This document shows, in pieces, positions 44,357-53,061 of a stretch of 64,000 nt of DNA. Numbering within the stretch: position 1 is the stretch's first letter; every line of letters starts with the position of its first letter. Location: NCBI RefSeq assembly GCF_030409335.1, contig NZ_JAUFPN010000170.1, forward strand, positions 1-64,000. The letters are read 5' to 3'. Source of the DNA: Paeniroseomonas aquatica. Its GTDB lineage: Bacteria > Pseudomonadota > Alphaproteobacteria > Acetobacterales > Acetobacteraceae. The notes under the pieces were generated by a model, which was not told the origin of the DNA, ran no database searches, and worked only from the letters and a program-made list of their open reading frames with translations. Made by a program: the position numbers and the translations under genes.

Positions 44357-45637
44357 TTGGAATTGACCCTGTTGCTCGGCAGCTTCACCCTGCTGCTGCT
44401 GATCGGCCTGCCCGTCGCCTTCTGCCTCGGCGCCGCGGCCTTCGCCACCGTGCTGTATATGGACCTGCCGCCGGTGGTGGTATTCCAGCAGCTCGCCTCC
44501 GGCATGAATGTGTTCTCCATGCTGGCGATCCCCTTCTTCATCTTCGCCGGCGACCTGATGATGCGCGGGCAGATCGCCGATCGGCTGGTGGCGCTGGCCG
44601 CCGCCATGGTCGGGCATCTCCGCGGGGGCCTGGGCCAGGTGAACATCGTTGCGGCGACGCTGTTCGGCGGCGTCTCCGGCTCGGCGGTCGCGGATGCCAG
44701 CGCGGTCGGGGGCGTGATGATCCCGCAGATGAAGGCGCGCGGCTATGCGCCGGACTATGCCGTCAACGTCACCGCCAATGCGGCGCTGATCGACCTGCTG
44801 ATCCCGCCCAGCCACAACATGATCCTGTACGTCATTGCCGCCGGCGGGGCGATCAGCGTGGCGGATCTCTTCACCGCCGGCATCGTGCCGGGGCTGGTGA
44901 TGATGCTCTCGCTCATGGTCGTCGCCTGGCTGGTCGCGGTGAAGCGCGGCTACCCGCGGGAGGTATTCCCCGGCTGGGTGATACTGGCGCGGCTGGCCTT
45001 CAATTCCATCCCCGGGCTGATGCTGATCGTCATCATCTTTGCCGGGGTCCGCAGCGGCGTCTTCACCGCGACCGAGAGCGCCTGCGTTGCCGTGATCTAT
45101 GCGCTGCTGGTGGTGCTCTTCGTCTATCGCAGCCTGCGGTGGGAGGGCTTCGTCGAAGCGGTCGGCGGGGCGGTACGGACCACGGGCATGGTCATGCTCA
45201 TCATCGGCACGGCCTCGGCCTTCGGCTGGCTGATGGCGCTGATGCAGGTGCCGGCGATGACGGTCGCGCTGATGCGCGGCATCACCGAGGACCCGCTGAT
45301 GACCCTGCTGCTCATCAACGTCATCCTGCTGCTGCTCGGCACCTTCATGGACATGGCGCCGCTGATCATGATCGGCACGCCGATCTTCCTGCCGGTGGTC
45401 AAGGCCATCGGCATGGACCCGGTGCAGTTCGGCATCGTGCTGATCGTCAACCTCGGGATCGGCACCATCACCCCGCCGGTGGGGCCGGTGCTGTTCGTCG
45501 CCTGCGCCGTCGGCAAGGTGAGCATGTGGGATGCGACCAAGACCAGCGGGCCCTTCTATGGGGCGATGGTCGTCGTGCTGCTGCTGGTCACCTATGTGCC
45601 GGCGCTGTCGCTCTGGCTGCCGGCGCTGTTCCGCTAG
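44357..45637 (+). CDS. dctM: TRAP transporter large permease DctM
   Basis: A 426-residue, about 12-helix permease. It starts with a TTG (44357) 8 bases after GAGGG. Hallmarks: LASGMNVFSMLAIPFFIFAGDLMMRGQIADRLVALAAAMVGHLRGGLGQVNIVAATLFGGVSGSAVADASAVGGVMIPQM, NAALIDLLIPPSHNMILY, TATESACVAVIYALLV and NLGIGTITPPVGPVLFVAC. Its last 50 bases overlap the 3' end of the convergent MATE gene. Confidence 0.95.
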   Translation: MELTLLLGSFTLLLLIGLPVAFCLGAAAFATVLYMDLPPVVVFQQLASGMNVFSMLAIPFFIFAGDLMMRGQIADRLVALAAAMVGHLRGGLGQVNIVAATLFGGVSGSAVADASAVGGVMIPQMKARGYAPDYAVNVTANAALIDLLIPPSHNMILYVIAAGGAISVADLFTAGIVPGLVMMLSLMVVAWLVAVKRGYPREVFPGWVILARLAFNSIPGLMLIVIIFAGVRSGVFTATESACVAVIYALLVVLFVYRSLRWEGFVEAVGGAVRTTGMVMLIIGTASAFGWLMALMQVPAMTVALMRGITEDPLMTLLLINVILLLLGTFMDMAPLIMIGTPIFLPVVKAIGMDPVQFGIVLIVNLGIGTITPPVGPVLFVACAVGKVSMWDATKTSGPFYGAMVVVLLLVTYVPALSLWLPALFR

Positions 45638-46979
45638 GGGAGGCGGCGGCGCGGAGCCGCCCGGTGACGCGGAAGGCGACCAGTGCCGCCGCGGCGCCGA
45701 AGGCCACCGAGCCGATCGCCTGTCCGACCATCACCCCGGCCGGCCCGTGGCTGATGCCCAGCATGACCAGCGGGATGGTCCCGAGCGTCGCCCGCCCCCA
45801 GTTGAAGGCGGTCGAGAGCAGCGCCCGGCCCAGGTTGTTGAAGACCGCGTTCGCCACATAGAGCGCGCCGATGAAGACGAAGCTGCCCGCCGTCCAGGTG
45901 CAGAAAAGCCGGACGATCTCGGCCGTCGCGTCCCGGGCGGAGAAGGCGGCCACCAGCAGGTCCTGCGCCAGCCACAGCACCGCCCAGGCCCCCAGCACCG
46001 CCACCAGGGTGAAGACCATGCTGTCTCGCACCGCGCTGCGGACCCGGTCGTAGCGCCCGGCGCCGGCATTCTGCGCCACGATGGGCCCGACCGCCCCGGT
46101 CAGCGCATAGACCAGGCCGAAGGCGACCGGGGTGATGCGGTCGATGGTCGCCTGCCCGGCGACGGCCGCCGGGCCGAACAGCGCCATGCTGCCGGTGACA
46201 TAGGCGGCCGCCACCGGCGTGGCGAGGTTGGACAGCACCGCCGGCCCGGCGACCGACAGGATGCGGCGGGTATCGGCGCCGAAGGCGGCAAGCGTGAAGC
46301 GGCCGAGCAGCTTGTGGCTGCGGGTCACGCCATGCCAGCCGACGAAGGCCAGGAAGACGCGGGATAGCACCGTGCTGATCGCCGCCCCCGTCAGGTCCAG
46401 CTCCAGGCCGAAAATCAGCAGCGGGTCCAGCACCGCCGTGGCGAAGGCGGCGGCCAGCGTTACGTTCATCGATCGCCGCGCATCGCCGACCGAGCGCAGC
46501 AGCGCGGCGAAGCACATGCCGGCGGCGAGGAAGGGGACGGAGACCGCGGTCAGCGCCAGGAAGCCCGCAGCCAGGTCGCGGGTCTCGCCCTCGGCGCCCA
46601 GCAGTCGCAGGATGGGCTCGAGCGCCAGGACCGTGGCGATGGCGACCAGGGAGGTCGCCAGGATGATCAGCACCAGCCCGGCCGTGGCCAGGCGGCGTGC
46701 CTCCGCCAATTGGCCGGCGCCGATCCGGGTGGAGACGGCGGCACTGACGCCGATGGTCAGGCCGATCGCCAGCGAGACTTGGAAGAAGCCCACCGTGCCG
46801 GCGAAGCCCACCGCCGCGGCGACCGGCTGCTGACCGAGCATGGAGATATAGAGCAGGTTGAGCAGGTCCACCGCGAAGATGGCGACCAGCCCGATTGCGC
46901 CGGTGCTCGCCATGACGGTGACATGACGCATGGTCGAGCCGGTCAGGAAACGGGCATTGGGATCGGCGGCGCTGGCCAA
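45588..46979 (-). CDS. MATE family efflux transporter
   Basis: A 463-residue, 12-helix multidrug/toxin exporter. MATE hallmarks: AVDLLNLLYISMLGQQPVAAAVGFAG near the N-terminus, SAAVSTRIGAGQLAEARRLATAG, and in the second half VLSNLATPVAAAYVTGSMALFGPAAVAGQATIDRITPVAFGLVYALTGAVGPIVAQNAGAGRYDR. The C-terminal tail is Ala/Pro/Ser rich. Its 3' end overlaps dctM by 50 bases antisense. Confidence 0.93.
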   Translation of the reverse strand: MASAADPNARFLTGSTMRHVTVMASTGAIGLVAIFAVDLLNLLYISMLGQQPVAAAVGFAGTVGFFQVSLAIGLTIGVSAAVSTRIGAGQLAEARRLATAGLVLIILATSLVAIATVLALEPILRLLGAEGETRDLAAGFLALTAVSVPFLAAGMCFAALLRSVGDARRSMNVTLAAAFATAVLDPLLIFGLELDLTGAAISTVLSRVFLAFVGWHGVTRSHKLLGRFTLAAFGADTRRILSVAGPAVLSNLATPVAAAYVTGSMALFGPAAVAGQATIDRITPVAFGLVYALTGAVGPIVAQNAGAGRYDRVRSAVRDSMVFTLVAVLGAWAVLWLAQDLLVAAFSARDATAEIVRLFCTWTAGSFVFIGALYVANAVFNNLGRALLSTAFNWGRATLGTIPLVMLGISHGPAGVMVGQAIGSVAFGAAAALVAFRVTGRLRAAASPSGTAPAARATAPAHR

Positions 46980-47073
46980 GGCGGTATCCGGACAATGAGG
47001 GGGTTGCCCAGCCTAAGGCCGGGTCCCCACCCAATGGTTCCGGCCGCTGGCGGAAAAGCCTATTCGGCGGCTC

Positions 47074-48444
47074 CTATTCGGCAGCCTGGCGCATCGGCGC
47101 CAGCAGCGGCACCGCCCCCGGCAGATCCACGCCGGTCCAGAGGTGATGCAGCAGCTTTTCCGCCGCCGTCGCGCCGATCACCGGGCCGACCAGCTCGCGG
47201 AACTTCTCCGAAAGCTCGGTATCGCTTAGCGGCGCATCCGGGTCGCCCTTGCGCGTCGGCTGGTAGCGGTAGAGCGCGCGCCCGTCGTTGAGGGTGATCC
47301 AGACCTTGGCGGCGCGCTTGCCGGGATAGGCATCGGCCAGCTCGGGGTCCAGTTCCACCGTCACCTTCGGCATGATGGCGCGAATGGCGGGGTTCACTAG
47401 GTTTTCTGGCGCGAAGGCGGCGATGCGGACGCCGCCGAGCACCAGCAGCGCGCCGATGGTGAACTGGACCGAGAAGCGCGCCTCCTGCTCCGTGCTGATC
47501 ACCGGCCGGTCGCAGATGCTCTTCGTCGGGCCATAGCCGCCGACGTGGATCTTCGCCACATCGGCCGGTTTGAAGCCGTGTTCCGCCTGCAGGTCCCGCA
47601 CCGCGTCGAGCGCGGCGAAGATATGGCCGCAGCAGCCGTGGTTCTTGAAGGTCATCTCGGTGATGCAGACGCGGCGGTCGAGGTCGGCGAAGGCCTTTTC
47701 CCACTTGCCGGTGTCCTCGCTGGTCGCCGCGGCGAAGCCCTTCGGCCCGTGCAGCGCATCCAGCGCGCCGGTGACGCCGGCCGCGGCGCCGATGGCCGCC
47801 AGCGCGCCCGCATCGGCGGCATGGCCGGCATGCAGCGGCTTCGACATGGAATCGGACAGGAAGGCCTGCTGCAGCCCGCCGGCGAAGGTCGCCGCGGTGG
47901 CGATGGCATGGCCGATCTTCGTCGCGTCGCAGCCCAGCGCCAGGGCGGTCGCGACGGCCGCGCCGAAGGTGCCGACGGTACCCGTCGTGTGCCAGTTCTT
48001 GTAGTGGCTCGGCTGCACCGCCATGCCGATGCGGCAGGAGACCTCGTAGCCCGCGGTGATGGCGCGCAGCAGCTGCTCCATCGTCCCGCCATGGGCCTGC
48101 AGCGCCGCAAGCGCCGGTGAGATGGTGGGGCAGCCCGGGTGGTAGCCGGCATCGCGGAAGATGTCGTCGAATTCGACGGTATGGCTGGCCGTCGCGTTCA
48201 GCAACGCGGCATGGCGCAGCGGCCCGGGCTTGCCATCGACGTAGCAGATCGCCCGCCCCGGGCCCCGCTCGGCCGCCATGGCGGCCGCCAGCAGGGTGGC
48301 GGGCGGCCTGGAGCAGCCGGGCAGCAGCGCCGCGAACCAGTCGATCAGCGCCCGGCGGGCGTGGTGCGCCACCGCGTGCGAGAGCGGCCGGTCGCGCCAG
48401 GATGCGGCGTGTCCGGCGAGGGCGAGAAGCGGATTCTCCACCAT
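47074..48444 (-). CDS. MmgE/PrpD family protein
   Basis: A 456-residue member of the MmgE/PrpD family (2-methylcitrate dehydratase, cis-aconitate decarboxylase and relatives). Motifs: ARRALIDWFAALLPG, LNATASHTVEFDDIFRDAGYHPGCPTISPALA, HTTGTVGTFGAAVATALALG, FLSDSMSKPLHAGHAADAGALAA and ITEMTFKNHGCCGHIFAALDAV. ATG 48444 fits the family start. It is the last gene of the group starting at 51591; its position suggests a dehydratase/decarboxylase step on a tricarboxylate-like acid. It is not a complete methylcitrate cycle locus. Confidence 0.9.
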   Translation of the reverse strand: MVENPLLALAGHAASWRDRPLSHAVAHHARRALIDWFAALLPGCSRPPATLLAAAMAAERGPGRAICYVDGKPGPLRHAALLNATASHTVEFDDIFRDAGYHPGCPTISPALAALQAHGGTMEQLLRAITAGYEVSCRIGMAVQPSHYKNWHTTGTVGTFGAAVATALALGCDATKIGHAIATAATFAGGLQQAFLSDSMSKPLHAGHAADAGALAAIGAAAGVTGALDALHGPKGFAAATSEDTGKWEKAFADLDRRVCITEMTFKNHGCCGHIFAALDAVRDLQAEHGFKPADVAKIHVGGYGPTKSICDRPVISTEQEARFSVQFTIGALLVLGGVRIAAFAPENLVNPAIRAIMPKVTVELDPELADAYPGKRAAKVWITLNDGRALYRYQPTRKGDPDAPLSDTELSEKFRELVGPVIGATAAEKLLHHLWTGVDLPGAVPLLAPMRQAAE

Positions 48445-48454
48445 GCTTTGCCTG

Positions 48455-49429
48455 CTACGCGTTGCCGCGCAGCACCTCCTGGTTGATGACCACGTCGGGG
48501 TCAAGCTTGCCGTCGAAGACCTGCAGGATGCTCTCGGCGCAGGAGAGCGCCATGCGGCGCAGGCTCTGATCCGTCGCCGCCGCGGTGTGCGGCGTGCAGA
48601 TGACGTTCGGTAGCTTGAGCAGCGGGTTGTCCGGGCTCGCCGGCTCCTCCCAGAAGACGTCGAGGCCGGCGGCGGCGAGGTGGCCGCTGGTCAGCGCCCC
48701 GGCCAGCGCCTTTTCATCCACCAGCGTCCCGCGCGCGGTATTCACCAGCACCGCGCCGCGCTTCATGCTGGCGAGAAACTCCCCGTTGACGCTGCCACGG
48801 GTCTTCTCGTTGCTCGGCAGGTGGATGGTGACGACATCGGCCTCGGCCAGCCCGGCCTGGAGGTCCTTCACCGGGATGAAGCCGGCGCCCTTGATGGTGT
48901 TCTGCGGGATGAAGGGATCGCGGACCAGCACCTTCATGCCGAAGGCATGGGCCAGCCGCGCGACCCGCCCGCCGATGCGGCCGAAGCCCATCACCAGCAG
49001 GGTGCGGCCGGCGAGGTCGAAGGTCGCCGGCACCGGCGGGTTGGACCAGCGCAGGTCCCGCGTCGCCGCATCGTAGAAGCGGGTCTGCCGGGCGATGTTC
49101 AGCAGCAGCATCATCGCATGCTCGGCGACCGAGGTCGCATTGGCATCGGGCGTGACGGTCAGCGGGATGCCGCGCTCGGTCAGCGCCGGGACATCCACCG
49201 CGTCGTAGCCGACGCCGTGGCGCGCCACGATCCGCAGGCTGGTCGCATGGGCGAGGAAGGCGCGGTTGATCGGGGTGGCGCGGACGATGACCGCATCCGC
49301 CTTGGGCATGGCGGCGGCGATGGTCTCCTCGTTCACCGGGTCCAGCACCTCCACCGTCACGCCCGGGCGGGCGCGCAGCAGGGCGAGGGCTTCGGGGTGG
49401 ACGGGGCGGAGGCAGACGACATGGGGCAT
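48455..49429 (-). CDS. D-isomer-specific 2-hydroxyacid dehydrogenase
   Basis: A 324-residue NAD-dependent dehydrogenase. Rossmann motif LLVMGFGRIGGRVARLAHAFGMKV; catalytic Arg in VNTARGTLVDEKAL, Glu in DVFWEEPAS and His in CTPHTAAAT. No ACT domain, so it is not the serine-pathway SerA encoded at 11067. Relatives oxidise sulfolactate, glycerate or other 2-hydroxy acids to 2-oxo acids. It sits between a carboxylate receptor and an MmgE/PrpD gene and downstream of a TPP decarboxylase that could use its product. Confidence 0.92.
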   Translation of the reverse strand: MPHVVCLRPVHPEALALLRARPGVTVEVLDPVNEETIAAAMPKADAVIVRATPINRAFLAHATSLRIVARHGVGYDAVDVPALTERGIPLTVTPDANATSVAEHAMMLLLNIARQTRFYDAATRDLRWSNPPVPATFDLAGRTLLVMGFGRIGGRVARLAHAFGMKVLVRDPFIPQNTIKGAGFIPVKDLQAGLAEADVVTIHLPSNEKTRGSVNGEFLASMKRGAVLVNTARGTLVDEKALAGALTSGHLAAAGLDVFWEEPASPDNPLLKLPNVICTPHTAAATDQSLRRMALSCAESILQVFDGKLDPDVVINQEVLRGNA

Positions 49430-49440
49430 GGTTCTAGGTC

Positions 49441-50400
49441 CTAATCGGCGGTGGCGCCGGAGACGCGGACGATCTCCGCCCAGCGCGGGATCTCGGCACG
49501 GATGAAATTGGCAAAGTCCTCGGGGGTGCTCGGCGCCGGCTCGCTGCCCTGCTCGGCAAGACGGCGCAGCAAGGCATCGCTGCGCAGCGCCGCGCCGATC
49601 TCGGCCGAGAGGCGGTTTACCGCCGGGATGGGCGTCCCCGCCGGGGCGACGATGCCGTTCCACAGCGGGATGGCGAAGCCGGGGATGGTCTCGCCCACCG
49701 TCGGCACCTCCGGCAGCAGGGCGGAGCGGTGCGGCGTGGTGACCGCCAGGGGCCGGAGCTGCCCGGCCTGGACGGCGCCGATCACCTCGACCAGCGGCGA
49801 GGCGATCATCTGGATCTTCCCCGCCATCAGGTCGGTCGCCGCCGGCGCCCCGCCGCGATAGGGGATATGCACCAGCGCGATCCCCGCCTTGGCCGCGAAC
49901 AACGCGGAGGCGAGGTGCAGCGAGGTGCCGGAGCCGGCGCTGCCGTAATTCACCTGGCCCGGCCGCGCCTTGGCATAGGCGATCAGCCCGGGCAGGTCCC
50001 GCACCGGCAGCTCCGGGTTCACCACGATCAGGTTCGGGATCACCGCGACCTGGGAGATCGGGGCGAAGTCGCGCAGCGGGTCGAAGGGCAGGGTTTTGTA
50101 CAGGGCCTTGTTGGCGGCCAGGATGCCGCTGACCGCCATGAACAGCGTATGGCCATCGGGCGCGGCCCGCGCCGCCGCCTCGGCGCCGATGTTGCCGCCG
50201 GCGCCCGGCCGGTTCTCGGCGACGACCGGCTGGCCGAGCCTCTCGCCCAGCGCCTGAGCGACCAGCCGCGCCGTCACATCCGTGCTGCCGCCGGCGGCAA
50301 AGGGGATGATCAGGCGGATCGGCCGTTCCGGCGTCCAGGATTGGGCGAAGGCCGGGCAGGGGAGGGCGGCCATGGCCGCCAGCAGGCTGCGTCTTTTCAT
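49441..50400 (-). CDS. Bug family tripartite tricarboxylate transporter receptor
   Basis: A 319-residue periplasmic TctC-like protein. Signal peptide KRRSLLAAMAALPCPAFA; mature start WTPERPIRLIIPFAAGGSTDVTARLVAQALGERLGQPVVAENRPGAGGNIGAEAAARAAPDGHTL, the Bug hallmark; later VNYGSAGSGTSLHLASALFAAKAGI and PYRGGAPAATDLMAGKIQM. No TctA/TctB permease is in the window, as is usual for Bug genes. Likely ligand: a carboxylate used by the adjacent enzymes. Confidence 0.94.
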   Translation of the reverse strand: MKRRSLLAAMAALPCPAFAQSWTPERPIRLIIPFAAGGSTDVTARLVAQALGERLGQPVVAENRPGAGGNIGAEAAARAAPDGHTLFMAVSGILAANKALYKTLPFDPLRDFAPISQVAVIPNLIVVNPELPVRDLPGLIAYAKARPGQVNYGSAGSGTSLHLASALFAAKAGIALVHIPYRGGAPAATDLMAGKIQMIASPLVEVIGAVQAGQLRPLAVTTPHRSALLPEVPTVGETIPGFAIPLWNGIVAPAGTPIPAVNRLSAEIGAALRSDALLRRLAEQGSEPAPSTPEDFANFIRAEIPRWAEIVRVSGATAD

Positions 50401-50431
50401 TGGCCCTCCCTCCCCATCGCCTCAGGCTACC

Positions 50432-51055
50432 TCATTGCAGATGCGCCGCCTTGCCCATGATGGCCTCGCGCATCCGCGCCTGGAGGATGCTCGCCTCGCG
50501 CGGCGGCAGCACCAGCGGCAGGGTCTGCTCGTCGATCTTCACCTGGGCAAACAGCGGCCCGGCCCCGGCATGGATCGCCTGGCGCAGCGCCAGCACCTCC
50601 TCCGCCGTCTTCACCAGGCGGCAGTCGCCGATGCCGGCGCCGCGGGCCATCGCGGCGAGGTCGACGCCGTGGTGCGTATGCGTCTCCTGCATCCCGGTTT
50701 CGCCGTAGTGCTCGTTGTCGAGCACGACGATCGAGAGGTTCTTCGGGCGCTGCACCGCGATGGTCGCCAGCGAGCCGATGCCCATCAGCATCTCGCCGTC
50801 GCCGGTGATGACCAGCACGCGCCGCTCCGGCTGCGCCAGCGCCAGGCCGAGGCCCATCATCGCCGCGCCGCCCATGCCGCCCCACAAAGGCAGATTCTCC
50901 GGGCAATCGCCCGCCGCCGTGATGTCCCAGGCCGGCGCCCCGAGGCCGGCGATACAGAGCATGCCGCGGCGGTCCTCGAGCAGGGCCGAGACCACGGTGC
51001 GGCGGAGCAGCTTGCCGGTCGCGCCGGTTTCGATCTTGCTGTTCAACTGGGCCAT
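50432..51055 (-). CDS. TPP-dependent decarboxylase, beta subunit (sulfopyruvate decarboxylase ComE-like)
   Basis: The TPP-binding (PP) half of a two-subunit decarboxylase, 207 aa. The TPP/Mg motif is GDGEML at 85-90 with the distal Asn at N114 (VLDNEHYGETG). LPLWGGMGGAAMMGLGLALAQ precedes it. Fits the ComE / phosphonopyruvate decarboxylase C-terminal half. The alpha (PYR) half lies 5 bases upstream. The substrate is a 2-oxo acid, possibly sulfopyruvate or phosphonopyruvate; I cannot choose from sequence alone. Confidence 0.85.
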   Translation of the reverse strand: MAQLNSKIETGATGKLLRRTVVSALLEDRRGMLCIAGLGAPAWDITAAGDCPENLPLWGGMGGAAMMGLGLALAQPERRVLVITGDGEMLMGIGSLATIAVQRPKNLSIVVLDNEHYGETGMQETHTHHGVDLAAMARGAGIGDCRLVKTAEEVLALRQAIHAGAGPLFAQVKIDEQTLPLVLPPREASILQARMREAIMGKAAHLQ

Positions 51056-51060
51056 GGGGC

Positions 51061-51591
51061 TCACTTCCCGAAGGTCTTGGCGCCGATGACGCGCTGGCCG
51101 ATCAGGGTCGCGGTCGGGCGATAGGTGTTGAAGGCCATGCGCAAGGTGGCATTGACCGTCGGCGCGATATCCTCGGGGCTGTCGGCCCGCTTCACCAGCG
51201 TGCCCATGGCCTCCAGCACGGTCTGGGTCGCATTGCCCATCGGCACCTGGAAGGGATTGAACTCGCCGTAGTCGCCCCGCATCGTCACGATCATCGGCAG
51301 CGGCGTCCGGTGGGCGATGGCGACCGAGAGCATGTTGATGCAGTTGCCGACGCCGCTGGACTGCATCAGCAGCACGCCCTTTTCCCCGCCCAGCCAGGCG
51401 CCGAAGAGCATGCCGATGCCCTCCTCCTCGGTGGTGAGGGTCACGACCTTGATGTCGTTGTCGGCGAGGCACCGCTTGATGAGCCGGGAATGCCCGGCAT
51501 CGGGCACCAGCGCCACCTGGCGGATGCCGTGGTCCTTGAGCAGGCCATAGATCTGGTCGGGCCAGTCTTCGGCGGAGGTATCCGGTTGCAT
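51061..51591 (-). CDS. TPP-dependent decarboxylase, alpha subunit (sulfopyruvate decarboxylase ComD-like)
   Basis: The pyrimidine-binding half, 176 aa: IYGLLKDHGIRQVALVPDAGHSRLI, then the TPP-activating Glu region VVTLTTEEEGIGMLFGAWLGG (E55-E57), LMQSSGVGNCINML and LPMIVTMRGDYGEFNPFQVPMG, closely following ComD/phosphonopyruvate decarboxylase N-terminal halves. First gene of the minus-strand group; its leader is shared back to back with eutB. Confidence 0.85.
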   Translation of the reverse strand: MQPDTSAEDWPDQIYGLLKDHGIRQVALVPDAGHSRLIKRCLADNDIKVVTLTTEEEGIGMLFGAWLGGEKGVLLMQSSGVGNCINMLSVAIAHRTPLPMIVTMRGDYGEFNPFQVPMGNATQTVLEAMGTLVKRADSPEDIAPTVNATLRMAFNTYRPTATLIGQRVIGAKTFGK

Positions 51592-51690
51592 GCGTTTCCT
51601 CGAATGGGGTTGGCCGCACCTTCCCGCGCCGCCGCCGCGCTGGCAAGACCGCCCGCCGCCGGGCTAGAGGGAACCGTCAGGAGAGCATCC

Positions 51691-53061
51691 ATGGGCTTCG
51701 CGCAGACGGTGGGGGGCACCCGCTACACATTCCCCGATCTTCGCATCCTGCTGGCCCGGGCCACGCCGCTGCGCTCGGGCGACGTGCTGGCGGGGCTGGC
51801 CGCCGAGACCGCGGCCGAGCGCGTCGCCGCCCAGCGGGCGTTGGCCGATCTGCCGCTGCGGCATTTCCTTAATGAGGCGGTGGTGCCCTACGAGGCGGAC
51901 GAGGTCACCCGCCTCATCCTCGACGGGCACGATACCACGGCCTTTGCCCCCATCGCCCATCTGACGGTGGGCGGCTTCCGCGACTGGCTGCTGGCGGCGG
52001 AACCTGCGGCCTTGGCCGCGCTCCGCCCCGGCCTGACGCCCGAAATGGCCGCCGGCGTCAGCAAGATCATGCGGCTGCAGGACCTGATCGCGGTCGCCGC
52101 CCAATGCCGGGTGACCACCGCCTTCCGCAACACCCTCGGTCTCCCCGGCCGGCTCTCGATCCGGCTGCAGCCGAACGACCCGGTGGACGACCCGCGCGGC
52201 GTGGCGGCCGCCATCCTCGACGGGCTGCTGCTGGGTGCGGGCGATGCCGTCATCGGGGTGAACCCGGCGACCGACAACCTCGAGACCACGCTCCGCGTGC
52301 TGGAACTGCTGGACGCCGTGCGCGACCGCTACGCCATCCCGACCCAGAGCTGCGTCCTCGCCCATGTCACCACCAGCCTGCTGGCGATCGAGCGCGGCGC
52401 CCCGGTGGACCTGGTCTTCCAGTCCATCGGAGGGACCGAGGCGGTGAACCGCAGCTTCGGCGTCTCCCTCTCCCTATTGGCGGAAGCCCACCTGGCGGCG
52501 CTGTCGCTGCGGCGCGGCAGCGTCGGCAGCAACTGCATGTATTTCGAGACCGGCCAGGGCAGCGCCCTCTCGGCCGAGGCGCATCACGGCGTCGACCAGC
52601 AGACGGTCGAGGCCCGCGCCTATGCGGTGGCCCGCGCCTTCGACCCGCTGCTGGTCAATACCGTGGTCGGCTTCATCGGCCCGGAGTATCTCTTCGACGG
52701 CAAGCAGATCACCCGCGCGGGGCTCGAGGACCACTTCTGCGGCAAGCTGCTCGGCCTGCCGATGGGGGTCGACGTCTGCTACACCAACCATGCCGAGGCC
52801 GATCAGGACGACATGGATGCGTTGCTGACGCTGCTCGGCGTCGCCGGCGTCACTTACATCATGGGCGTGCCCGGGGCGGATGACGTGATGCTGGCCTACC
52901 AGTCCACCTCCTTCCACGACGGGCTCTATGTGCGGGCGGCGCTGGGCAAGCGTCCCGCGCCGGAATTCGAGGCCTGGATGGCGCGCATGGGCATCGAGGC
53001 TGCCAGCGGCGCCGGCGTGCTGCCGGGCGGCATGGCACCGGCGCTGGTCGGCCTCGGATGA
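51691..53061 (+). CDS. eutB: Ethanolamine ammonia-lyase heavy chain EutB
   Basis: Catalytic subunit of the B12-dependent lyase that splits ethanolamine to acetaldehyde and ammonia; 456 aa. Typical segments: DEVTRLILD, LMRLQDL-type KIMRLQDLIAVAAQCRVTTAFRNTLGLPGRLSIRLQPNDPVDDPRGVAAAI, GVNPATDNLETT, YIPTQSC-like IPTQSCVLAHVTTSL, FQSIGGTEAVNRSFGV, YFETGQGSALSA, and CYTNHAEADQDDMDALLTLLGVAG. ATG 51691 follows CAGGAG. No microcompartment genes are present, so acetaldehyde is probably handled in the cytosol. Confidence 0.97.
   Translation: MGFAQTVGGTRYTFPDLRILLARATPLRSGDVLAGLAAETAAERVAAQRALADLPLRHFLNEAVVPYEADEVTRLILDGHDTTAFAPIAHLTVGGFRDWLLAAEPAALAALRPGLTPEMAAGVSKIMRLQDLIAVAAQCRVTTAFRNTLGLPGRLSIRLQPNDPVDDPRGVAAAILDGLLLGAGDAVIGVNPATDNLETTLRVLELLDAVRDRYAIPTQSCVLAHVTTSLLAIERGAPVDLVFQSIGGTEAVNRSFGVSLSLLAEAHLAALSLRRGSVGSNCMYFETGQGSALSAEAHHGVDQQTVEARAYAVARAFDPLLVNTVVGFIGPEYLFDGKQITRAGLEDHFCGKLLGLPMGVDVCYTNHAEADQDDMDALLTLLGVAGVTYIMGVPGADDVMLAYQSTSFHDGLYVRAALGKRPAPEFEAWMARMGIEAASGAGVLPGGMAPALVGLG

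Noticed and set aside
50432-51646. A single fused ORF covering both TPP decarboxylase halves
   Set aside because: The upstream part of that frame is out of phase with the real alpha subunit, which has its own ATG 51591 and stop 51061; the beta subunit starts at 51055.
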